A DNA stretch of 13,089 nt from JBHGXV01 sp041920505. GTDB lineage: Bacteria > Bacillota > Bacilli > Brevibacillales > Brevibacillaceae. The stretch lies in NCBI GenBank assembly GCA_041920505.1, contig JBHGXV010000047.1:1-13089 (forward strand), written 5' to 3'. Below, piece by piece: positions 1 through 5,622 of the stretch (its first letter is position 1; each line of letters starts with the position of its first letter). The notes under the pieces are model-generated. The model was not told the origin of the DNA and ran no database searches. It saw only the letters and a list, made by a program, of their open reading frames with translations. The translations under genes and the position numbers were made by a program.

Positions 1-1
1 C

Positions 2-952
2 GGCTGCGGCAAGACGACGACTCTGCGGATGCTGGCCGGATTCGAGCAGCCGAGTGCGGGCGAAATCTGGCTCAATGGCCAAAACGTCACCGGAACGCCG
101 CCCAACAAGCGGGACGTCAACACCGTGTTTCAACAGTACGCGCTGTTTCCCCACATGACCGTGCGCGAAAATATCGCGTATGGCCTGAAAATGAGACGGG
201 TGCCCGCGTCCGAGATGCAAACGAGGGTAAACGAAGCCTTGCGGATGGTGCAGATGGAATCATACGCCGAACGCAAGCCGCGCCAGCTCTCCGGCGGTCA
301 GCAGCAACGGGTGGCGGTGGCCCGGGCGATTGTCAACAATCCGTCCGTGCTTTTGCTGGATGAACCGCTGGGAGCACTCGATTTGAAATTGCGCAAACAG
401 ATGCAACTGGAACTGAAGCACCTGCAACAGCGACTTGGAATTACGTTTCTCTACGTCACGCACGACCAGGAAGAGGCGTTGACCATGTCGGATCGGATCG
501 CCGTGATGCGAAACGGGCGGATTGAGCAGGTGGACACGCCGCATCGCATCTATCATCAGCCGCGCACGAGGTTTGTCGCCGATTTTATCGGGGAGACCAA
601 TCTGCTGAACGCGCGCGTGCAGGAAGTGTCCGCTGACGGTGTGCGAGTGGAGGTGGCGGGGGTGTCGCTCATCGCACCCCGCCCGGACGACATCGTTACG
701 TCCGGATCGGTCGTGTGTCTGTCCGTGCGCCCGGAAGCGGTGCGGCTGATGAAGACGCCGCCCGCGGACGGTGCGATCAAAGGGACGGTGAAGGAGCAAT
801 TCTTTGTCGGTTCCCTGATCAAAACCGTGGTGCGGCTCTCTGACGGCACGGAGATGGTGGCGGCGCAGGCGCAGGACGCCGTCGTCTGGCAATCGGGCGA
901 CGACGTCTGGGCTACCTGGGAAAAGGAGAGCGGAGTCGTGCTTGTCTCATAA
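2..952 (+). CDS. potA: Spermidine/putrescine ABC transporter ATP-binding protein PotA (5' end missing)
   Basis: ATPase subunit that would power polyamine import through PotB/PotC permeases at the inner face of the membrane. The open frame is already running at base 2 with the Walker A remnant GCGKTTT, so roughly the first 45 residues lie outside the window; 316 residues are visible. Motifs in order are the Q-loop region FQQYALFPHMTV, the ABC signature LSGGQQQRVAVARA, Walker B LLLDEPLGALD, and the H-loop THDQEEAL. The segment FIGETNLL followed by a TOBE-like beta-rich C-terminal domain is typical of PotA rather than of sugar or sulfate importers. A strong terminator follows 22 bases after the stop and no permease gene comes after it, so potA is either the last gene of its operon or a lone gene. 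Iron (FbpC) or other spermidine-like substrates remain possible because only the ATPase is visible. Confidence 0.9.
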   Translation, partial: GCGKTTTLRMLAGFEQPSAGEIWLNGQNVTGTPPNKRDVNTVFQQYALFPHMTVRENIAYGLKMRRVPASEMQTRVNEALRMVQMESYAERKPRQLSGGQQQRVAVARAIVNNPSVLLLDEPLGALDLKLRKQMQLELKHLQQRLGITFLYVTHDQEEALTMSDRIAVMRNGRIEQVDTPHRIYHQPRTRFVADFIGETNLLNARVQEVSADGVRVEVAGVSLIAPRPDDIVTSGSVVCLSVRPEAVRLMKTPPADGAIKGTVKEQFFVGSLIKTVVRLSDGTEMVAAQAQDAVVWQSGDDVWATWEKESGVVLVS

Positions 953-974
953 TCAAAGCGAAAGCGGTTGTCTG

Positions 975-1000
975 GCCCGGCGTCAATGCGCCGGGCTTTT
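975..1000 (+). terminator. Rho-independent terminator after potA
   Basis: Perfect 8-bp GC-rich stem GCCCGGCG (975-982) / CGCCGGGC (989-996) with a six-base TCAATG loop, followed directly by TTTT. It ends the potA transcript. Confidence 0.88.
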
Positions 1001-1263
1001 GCCGTTGGTTCGGGTCAGTCTATATGCGGGCGGAAACGGGGATGTTATGGACAGGAGAAGGCAAGGAACGCGGACACAAGCGAAAAGTTTTTGTCCTCAG
1101 GATATGTACATTTCGTTTGGAAAATGATAACGTAGTAAGTAACAATCCTTAATTTTACGCGGATAAACCAGTTTATGATATGTGCATTCCACGTGTACAC
1201 TTGTTTACTCCACGGACTACGCGACCATTTGTGCAAAGAAGCACAGGACAGGAGGGAACCCAG
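1001..1263 (+). other. Intergenic region and leader upstream of kbl
   Basis: About 260 bases with no gene I can support. It is more AT-rich than its surroundings. No promoter is convincing: TTGGAA (1117-1122), 17 bases, TAACAA (1140-1145) and a TATGAT at 1174-1179 without a good -35 box are the best candidates. A small hairpin TGTGC (1230-1234) / GCACA (1241-1245) with loop AAAGAA stands just before the kbl ribosome binding site. A weaker pairing GGACA / TGTCC lies at about 1072-1097. I see no T-box, glycine or other riboswitch signature. An in-frame ATG at 1180 exists but the residues it would add do not look like a KBL N-terminus. Confidence 0.5.
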
Positions 1264-2454
1264 TTGGCAAGCAAGGTTTTGGAACAATTTCTGCACGAAC
1301 ATCTGACCGAGCTAAAAAGCAAGGGGCTGTACAACGAGATTGACCCGTTGCAAAGCGCGAACGGCCCCGTCATCCGCATTGGCGGAAGAGAACTGATCAA
1401 TCTGTCGTCCAACAACTATCTCGGACTGGCCACCGACCCGCGCCTTATCGAAGCGGCCGTCGAGGCGACGCGTACATACGGCGTCGGTGCGGGGGCGGTA
1501 CGCACAATCAACGGGACGCTGGAGTTGCACGTGAAGCTGGAGGAGAAGCTGGCCGAATTCAAGCATACGGAAGCGGCGATCGCGTACCAGTCCGGCTTCA
1601 ACTGCAACATGGCGGCGATTTCGGCCGTGATGGACAAGGAGGATGCGATCCTCTCCGACGAGTTGAACCACGCGTCCATCATTGACGGTTGCCGTCTGTC
1701 CAAGGCGAAAATCATCACCTACAAGCACTCCGACATCGACGATTTGCGGCAAAAGGCCAAAGAAGCCAAGGAATCGGGCCAGTACAAGAAAATCATGGTG
1801 ATCACCGACGGCGTCTTCTCCATGGACGGCGACGTCGCCAAGCTGCCCGAGATCGTCGAGGTGGCCGAAGAGTATGACCTGATCACCTATGTCGACGACG
1901 CGCACGGGTCCGGTGTGTTGGGCAAAGGGGCCGGGACCGTGAAACACTTCGGGCTGTCGGACAAGATCGACTTCCAGATCGGCACCCTGTCCAAGGCGAT
2001 CGGCGTCATCGGCGGATACGTGGCCGGCCGTCGCGAGCTGATCGACTGGCTGAAGGTGCGCTCCAGACCGTTCCTGTTCTCCACCGCGCTGACACCGGGC
2101 GACGTGGCGGCCTGCATCAAGGCGATCGACATCCTGATGGCGAGCACCGACTTGCACGACAAGCTGTGGGAGAACGGCCATTATCTGAAAACCGGCCTGA
2201 AACAACTGGGCTTTGACATCGGCCAGAGCGAGACGCCGATCACGCCCTGCATCATCGGCGAGGAGAAACTGACGCAAGAATTCAGCAAGCGGCTGTACCA
2301 GGAAGGCGTCTACGCCAAAGCGATCGTCTTCCCGACGGTGCCGCGCGGAACCGGCCGCGTGCGGAACATGCCGACGGCGGCGCACACCAAAGAAATGCTG
2401 GATCGCGCGTTGGCGATTTACGAAAAAGTAGGGAAAGAAATGGGGATTTTGTGA
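1264..2454 (+). CDS. kbl: Glycine C-acetyltransferase (2-amino-3-ketobutyrate CoA ligase)
   Basis: PLP enzyme of the alpha-oxoamine synthase family. It splits 2-amino-3-ketobutyrate with CoA into glycine and acetyl-CoA, the second step of threonine breakdown. I chose the TTG at 1264 because GGAGG (1251-1255) sits 8 bases upstream and the resulting 396 residues, beginning MASKVLEQFLHEHL, match the usual KBL length; an in-frame ATG at 1180 has no such site. Visible family marks are INLSSNNYLGLA near the N-terminus, VDDAHGSGVLG around residues 210-220, and GTLSKAIG with the Schiff-base Lys at residue 244, the same number as in the E. coli enzyme. The C-terminal domain contains VFPTVPRGTGRVR, another family signature. 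The dehydrogenase gene that makes its substrate overlaps its stop codon. The close relatives BioF and serine palmitoyltransferase are less likely given that partner. Confidence 0.95.
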   Translation: MASKVLEQFLHEHLTELKSKGLYNEIDPLQSANGPVIRIGGRELINLSSNNYLGLATDPRLIEAAVEATRTYGVGAGAVRTINGTLELHVKLEEKLAEFKHTEAAIAYQSGFNCNMAAISAVMDKEDAILSDELNHASIIDGCRLSKAKIITYKHSDIDDLRQKAKEAKESGQYKKIMVITDGVFSMDGDVAKLPEIVEVAEEYDLITYVDDAHGSGVLGKGAGTVKHFGLSDKIDFQIGTLSKAIGVIGGYVAGRRELIDWLKVRSRPFLFSTALTPGDVAACIKAIDILMASTDLHDKLWENGHYLKTGLKQLGFDIGQSETPITPCIIGEEKLTQEFSKRLYQEGVYAKAIVFPTVPRGTGRVRNMPTAAHTKEMLDRALAIYEKVGKEMGIL

Positions 2455-3413
2455 TGAAAAAGATTCTGGTCACCGGCGCGCTCGGGCAGATCGGCTCCGA
2501 GCTGGTGCCGAAGCTGCGCGACATTTACGGCGCCGATAACGTCGTCGCCACCGACATCCGCCAGTCAGAGAGCGAGGCCGCCCAGTCCGGTCCGTTTGAA
2601 CTGTTGGACGTCACCGACGGCAACCGCATGTTTGCGATCGCCAAACAGTATCAGGTGGACACGGTCATCCACCTGGCCGCCCTGTTGTCGGCCACCGCGG
2701 AGGCGAAACCGCTCGTCGCCTGGAACCTGAATATGGGCGGACTGGTGAATGCGCTGGAAGTGGCTCGCGAGCTTGGCTGCCAGTTTTTCACGCCCAGCTC
2801 GATCGGCGCATTCGGCCCGACCACGCCGAAACAGAACACGCCGCAGGACACGATCCAGCGTCCGACCACGATGTACGGCGTCAACAAGGTCTCCGGCGAA
2901 CTGCTGTGCGACTATTACTACCACAAGTTTGGCGTCGATACCCGTGGTCTGCGCTTCCCCGGACTGATTTCCTATGTCGCGCCTCCGGGGGGCGGCACCA
3001 CGGATTACGCCGTGGAAATCTACTATGAGGCGATCAAGCACGGACGCTACACCTCGTACATCGCCAAAGACACGTACATGGACATGATGTACATGCCAGA
3101 CGCGCTGAACGCGATTGTCACCCTGATGGAAGCGGACGCGTCCAAGCTGGTGCACCGCAACGCCTTCAACGTGACGGCGATGAGCGTGCAGCCGGAGGAC
3201 TTCGCCGCCGCGATTCGCGCCCATATCCCGACGTTTGAGCTGGATTACGAGGTGGATCCAGTTCGGCAGGCCATCGCCGACAGTTGGCCTGATTCGATTG
3301 ACGCCACCGCGGCGAAGGAAGAGTGGGGATTCAAGGCCGAATACAACCTGGCGAAGATGACGGAAGACATGTTGAACAAGTTGCGCGAGCGTTTTTTTCA
3401 CCAAGTAGGTTAA
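2454..3413 (+). CDS. tdh: L-threonine 3-dehydrogenase, short-chain (SDR/epimerase-like) type
   Basis: NAD-dependent oxidation of L-threonine to 2-amino-3-ketobutyrate, the substrate of the preceding KBL. The protein (319 residues) has an N-terminal Rossmann motif TGALGQIGSEL at about residues 7-17. Ser115/Ser116 in TPSSIGAFG and the catalytic pair Tyr141-x3-Lys145 in MYGVNKVSGE identify an extended SDR, related to UDP-sugar epimerases. It is not the zinc-dependent alcohol-dehydrogenase-type Tdh of E. coli. The pairing with kbl is what makes threonine the likely substrate. The ATG at 2454 shares its A with the kbl TGA stop, so the two are translationally coupled; a GTG at 2451 would add one residue and cannot be excluded. 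A terminator follows at once, making kbl-tdh a complete operon. Confidence 0.92.
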   Translation: MKKILVTGALGQIGSELVPKLRDIYGADNVVATDIRQSESEAAQSGPFELLDVTDGNRMFAIAKQYQVDTVIHLAALLSATAEAKPLVAWNLNMGGLVNALEVARELGCQFFTPSSIGAFGPTTPKQNTPQDTIQRPTTMYGVNKVSGELLCDYYYHKFGVDTRGLRFPGLISYVAPPGGGTTDYAVEIYYEAIKHGRYTSYIAKDTYMDMMYMPDALNAIVTLMEADASKLVHRNAFNVTAMSVQPEDFAAAIRAHIPTFELDYEVDPVRQAIADSWPDSIDATAAKEEWGFKAEYNLAKMTEDMLNKLRERFFHQVG

Positions 3414-3423
3414 CATGAAGGGA

Positions 3424-3450
3424 GGCCTTTCTCTGGGAAGGCCCCTTTTT
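3424..3450 (+). terminator. Rho-independent terminator after tdh
   Basis: Stem GGCCTTTC (3424-3431) pairs with GGGAAGGCC around a TCTG loop (one G-T pair), ending at 3443. It is followed by CC and five T at 3446-3450. It lies 10 bases after the tdh stop. Confidence 0.82.
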
Positions 3451-3557
3451 GCCGCTTTTTGTTTACATAAGATTTATTATGAAAATAAAAGAGGAACACT
3501 GCACGTTGATGAAGAAAGGATACATGGTTGGGCAAACGCGAAGGGAGGAACAGCCGG

Positions 3558-4073
3558 ATGAAAGCAAGCGGCAAACAGGTTCTGTACCGGGAGACACAAC
3601 GGTTTACACAATTGTGGTTGTGGCTGGTGGTTTTTGCTGTAGCGGCGTTGGTTTGGTACGGGTTCGTCAAGCAGATCGTGTTTGGCGTGCCGTTTGGGTC
3701 AAAACCGGCGTCAGATCCCGAACTGTGGGCAAGTTGGCTGTTGGTGGGCGTTGTGGTACCGCTGTTGTTTCGAGTGATGAAACTGGACGTGGAAGTGAGC
3801 GACCGAGACCTGATGATTCGTTTTTATCCGTTTCGCACCCGCCGAATTCCGCTCTCGTCCATCAAACATTGCGAACCGTGCGTCTACCAGCCGCTGTTCG
3901 AATACGGCGGATGGGGGATTCGCTGGTCGCCGGTCAGCGGCTGGGCGTACAATGTCAGCGGAAATCAGGGTGTGCGGCTGACACTGGCTGACGGTAGCCG
4001 ATTGCTGATCGGTTCACAGCGGCCGGGCGCATTGGCAGAGGCCATCCGCCAGGGACGCGCAGGCAAAGATTGA
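3558..4073 (+). CDS. Conserved membrane protein of unknown function (two helices, PH-like C-terminal part)
   Basis: I do not know a function for this protein. The ATG at 3558 is preceded by AGGGAGG (3542-3548) at a good distance; a TTG at 3528 would add ten residues but has a weaker site. The 171 residues contain two probable membrane helices, at about 18-37 (WLWLVVFAVAALVWYGF) and 56-74. A soluble C-terminal part follows with a beta-rich pattern resembling bacterial PH-like domains. It includes RIPLSSIKHCEP, EYGGWGIR around residue 117, AYNVSGNQGV, and LLIGSQRP. The conserved-looking YGGWGIR and IGSQRP blocks recall a widespread family of uncharacterised two-helix proteins; my memory suggests DUF6141, but I cannot confirm the number. 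The promoter of the next gene overlaps its stop codon, so the pair are adjacent but the regulator can be transcribed independently. Confidence 0.8.
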   Translation: MKASGKQVLYRETQRFTQLWLWLVVFAVAALVWYGFVKQIVFGVPFGSKPASDPELWASWLLVGVVVPLLFRVMKLDVEVSDRDLMIRFYPFRTRRIPLSSIKHCEPCVYQPLFEYGGWGIRWSPVSGWAYNVSGNQGVRLTLADGSRLLIGSQRPGALAEAIRQGRAGKD

Positions 4074-4098
4074 CACCGAAAACTGTTATCGATACACT
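4070..4098 (+). promoter_or_regulatory. Sigma-A type promoter of the Rrf2 regulator gene
   Basis: TTGACA (4070-4075) matches the -35 consensus exactly. After 17 bases TACACT (4093-4098) matches four of six -10 positions. The -35 box overlaps the TGA stop of the upstream membrane-protein gene. Confidence 0.8.
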
Positions 4099-4105
4099 AA
4101 CAGTT
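4081..4105 (+). promoter_or_regulatory. Operator 1: inverted repeat over the Rrf2 gene promoter
   Basis: Perfect 8-bp inverted repeat AACTGTTA (4081-4088) and TAACAGTT (4098-4105) separated by 9 bases. It covers the promoter spacer, the -10 box and the expected start of transcription, the position expected for an autorepressor. A close copy occurs before the nitroreductase gene. That the neighbouring Rrf2 protein binds here is inference. Confidence 0.78.
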
Positions 4106-4123
4106 GAAAGGAGGAATCGCCCC

Positions 4124-4573
4124 TTGACCAGCGATTTCACCATAGCTGTCCACAGTCTGGTCCTCCTTGCCTACAAACCTGATCACATGGCAACCAGCGA
4201 ATTTCTTGCGGAAAGTGTTTGCACTCATCCCGCCCGCGTGCGAAGAGTGCTGGCGAAGCTCGGCAAAAACGGCTTCGTCAAGACAAAGGAAGGCATCGGC
4301 GGCGGATATGTGCTCAACTGCGATCCACAGCGGGTGACGCTTGACGCGATTTACCGGCTGATGTCGACAGGCGGGGTCAAGCCGCACTGGTGTTCCGGCA
4401 ACCCGAAACACAGCAAGTGTGTCATCTCCTCCAACATGCAGCGGGTGATGGACAATCTGTTCGCGAGCGCCGAGGAACACCTTCTCGGTTTTTTTCGCGG
4501 CGTGACGATTCAGCTGGTGCTGGATCAGATCAGGGCGGAACAAGGATTCCCGGATGCCAAATCCGATGAGTAA
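4124..4573 (+). CDS. Rrf2-family transcriptional repressor, HypR/YwnA-like
   Basis: Small winged-helix regulator, 149 residues. The TTG at 4124 is chosen because AAAGGAGG (4107-4114) lies upstream and the N-terminus MTSDFTIAVHSLVLLA then matches Rrf2 proteins; an ATG at 4070 would place the promoter and operator inside the gene. The helix-turn-helix region is around residues 24-50 (ATSEFLAESVCTHPARVRRVLAKL) and the wing GIGGGY is at 57-62. It has cysteines at 33, 66, 90 and 99. The C-x5-C-x5-C cluster of Fe-S members such as IscR and NsrR is missing. Cys33 and Cys99 match the numbering of the disulfide switch described for S. aureus HypR, so thiol oxidation is a plausible signal. It probably represses itself and the nitroreductase gene downstream, whose promoter has a matching operator. 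Confidence 0.9.
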   Translation: MTSDFTIAVHSLVLLAYKPDHMATSEFLAESVCTHPARVRRVLAKLGKNGFVKTKEGIGGGYVLNCDPQRVTLDAIYRLMSTGGVKPHWCSGNPKHSKCVISSNMQRVMDNLFASAEEHLLGFFRGVTIQLVLDQIRAEQGFPDAKSDE

Positions 4574-4590
4574 AACAAACCGAAGGCACG

Positions 4591-4616
4591 ACGGGGAGAT
4601 CCCGTTTTCGTTTTTT
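4591..4616 (+). terminator. Probable terminator after the Rrf2 gene
   Basis: Stem ACGGG (4591-4595) / CCCGT (4601-4605) with loop GAGAT, followed by the T-rich run TTTTCGTTTTTT. The stem is short but the T-tract is good. It separates the regulator and nitroreductase transcripts. Confidence 0.6.
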
Positions 4617-4623
4617 ATCCCGA

Positions 4624-4651
4624 TGGACTGGATATTCTGTTACTTTATTCG
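4624..4651 (+). promoter_or_regulatory. Probable promoter of the nitroreductase gene
   Basis: TGGACT (4624-4629) stands exactly 13 bases before the operator, where TTGACA stands before operator 1, and matches four of six -35 bases. The -10 box is poor; TATTCG at 4646-4651 is the nearest candidate. Support comes mainly from the shared layout with the Rrf2 gene promoter. Confidence 0.5.
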
Positions 4652-4659
4652 TTACAGAT
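4635..4659 (+). promoter_or_regulatory. Operator 2: Rrf2-type inverted repeat before the nitroreductase gene
   Basis: CTGTTA (4637-4642), 9 bases, TTACAG (4652-4657). This differs from the core of operator 1 (CTGTTA-N9-TAACAG) at one base in the right arm and has the same spacing. The spacer sequences themselves differ, which argues for a selected binding site and not a copied segment. Confidence 0.72.
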
Positions 4660-4684
4660 TGTGGTTGCGGAGGTGGAGACGGTG

Positions 4685-4735
4685 ATGTGGACCAATCGGC
4701 GACACATGCCTGCCGACGGCCGGGTGCCGCCGTAA
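4685..4735 (+). CDS. Possible 16-codon upstream ORF in the nitroreductase leader
   Basis: ATG at 4685 is preceded by GGAGGTG (4669-4675) at 9 bases, a better ribosome binding site than many real genes here have. It would encode MWTNRRHMPADGRVPP and stop at TAA 4733-4735. Codons for its last third overlap the left arm of an outer hairpin in the leader. I know no family for it. It may be a leader peptide or a chance ORF; conservation in relatives would decide. Confidence 0.3.
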   Translation: MWTNRRHMPADGRVPP

Positions 4736-4783
4736 ACGAAGGGTTCAAACCGTTCGTTCGGACGCAAACTGAGAAAACCCGGC
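4719..4783 (+). other. Nested hairpins in the nitroreductase 5' leader
   Basis: Outer pairing GCCGGGT (4719-4725) / ACCCGGC (4777-4783) is perfect over 7 bp. It encloses an inner stem AACGAA (4735-4740) / TTCGTT (4753-4758) that continues, after a G-G mismatch, with GG/CC. No T-run follows, so it is not a terminator. It ends about 20 bases before the nitroreductase ribosome binding site. Confidence 0.45.
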
Positions 4784-4818
4784 GCAATAAAGATAAAAGA
4801 ACAGAAGGAGTGAAGAGA

Positions 4819-5451
4819 ATGGCCAACGTGCAAAACAAACTGGACGCCATCCAAGTGATGATGGAACGTCATACCGTCCGCCACTACGAAAAAGGACACG
4901 AGATTCCCCAAGAGACCCTGGAAGCTATCCTGCGTGCCGCTTCGCTGGCGCCGTCGTCGTGGAACCTGCAACACTGGAAATTCCTTGTGATTCAAAGCCC
5001 GGAACAGAAGGAAAAACTGTTGCCGATCGCCTACGGCCAGCAGCAAGTGGTTGACAGTTCGGTCGTCGTCGCCGTCCTCGGTGATGTCGAGGCCAACAAG
5101 AATGCCGAACTGGTTTGGGGCCGTGCGGTTGAACAGGGAAAAGTGCCCGAACAGGTCAAGGAGACAATGGTGTCGCAGATCAACGGCGCGTACCAAAACC
5201 AGCAATTCGCCCGCGACGAAGCGGTGCTGAACGCTTCCCTGGCGGCCATGCAATTGATGCTGGCAGCCAAGGCGCACGGTTACGACACTTGCCCGATGGG
5301 TGGATTTGACCGCGCCCGTTTTGCCGAAGCGTTCCGCGTTCCGGCACGCTACATCCCGGTGATGCTGATCACCGTCGGCAAAGCGGCCAAACCGGCGCAT
5401 CCCTCGGATCGTCTCAGCCTGGACGAGATCGTTGTGAAGGAAACCTTTTAA
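4819..5451 (+). CDS. Nitroreductase-family FMN oxidoreductase, YodC-like
   Basis: Probable cytoplasmic NAD(P)H-dependent flavoenzyme of the nitroreductase fold, reducing quinones, nitro compounds or related electrophiles. The ATG at 4819 has AAGGAG (4805-4810) at 8 bases; a longer open frame back to 4687 would run through the leader and is not family-like. The 210 residues start with the FMN-phosphate region R17-HTV-R21-HY, then SLAPSSWNLQHWKF at 42-55, the classic nitroreductase FMN-binding block. INGAYQNQQFARDEA and YDTCPMGGFD (156-164 area) follow, with a C-terminal PVMLITVGKAAKPAH. The pattern is very close to what I recall of B. subtilis YodC, which is under electrophile-sensing repressors there. 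Here an Rrf2 repressor gene with a matching operator lies upstream, suggesting induction by disulfide, hypochlorite or quinone stress. Substrate is not determined by sequence. Confidence 0.9.
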   Translation: MANVQNKLDAIQVMMERHTVRHYEKGHEIPQETLEAILRAASLAPSSWNLQHWKFLVIQSPEQKEKLLPIAYGQQQVVDSSVVVAVLGDVEANKNAELVWGRAVEQGKVPEQVKETMVSQINGAYQNQQFARDEAVLNASLAAMQLMLAAKAHGYDTCPMGGFDRARFAEAFRVPARYIPVMLITVGKAAKPAHPSDRLSLDEIVVKETF

Positions 5452-5476
5452 TCGCAATTCCATTCCCCTTCGTGCT

Positions 5477-5505
5477 GTCCCGACTCGCTGGTCGGGACGT
5501 TTTTT
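5477..5505 (+). terminator. Rho-independent terminator after the nitroreductase gene
   Basis: Perfect 8-bp stem GTCCCGAC (5477-5484) / GTCGGGAC (5491-5498), loop TCGCTG, then G and six T. Strong. Confidence 0.92.
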
Positions 5506-5547
5506 GTGTCCGGCGCATGCGGCTTATAAGCGGTGGCCATGTTGCCA

Positions 5548-5576
5548 TTGAGATGTCTCGTGCCCTTCGGTATGCT
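5548..5576 (+). promoter_or_regulatory. Probable sigma-A promoter of hrpB
   Basis: TTGAGA (5548-5553), exactly 17 bases, TATGCT (5571-5576), with the start codon 47 bases further on. Four of six bases match at each box. Confidence 0.55.
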
Positions 5577-5622
5577 ATCCAAAGAGAGACAGACCGCTGC
5601 AATCAACAGGGAGTGAACAAGA

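Noticed and set aside
1180..1263. In-frame N-terminal extension of KBL starting at ATG 1180
   Set aside because: No ribosome binding site, no family similarity in the added 28 residues, and a strong GGAGG precedes the TTG at 1264.
1312..2385. 357-codon open frame on the minus strand opposite kbl
   Set aside because: It is a shadow of a GC-rich gene: the plus strand is a clear KBL with catalytic Lys244, and the minus product is Arg/Val/His-rich without any recognisable domain or ribosome binding site.
3449..3991. 180-codon frame overlapping the two-helix membrane protein gene
   Set aside because: It is out of frame with the gene at 3558, which has the ribosome binding site, membrane helices and conserved-looking blocks; the alternative product has no coherent features.
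4687..4818. Longer nitroreductase start at GTG 4687
   Set aside because: The added 44 residues are highly charged and unlike nitroreductases, while ATG 4819 has AAGGAG at proper spacing.
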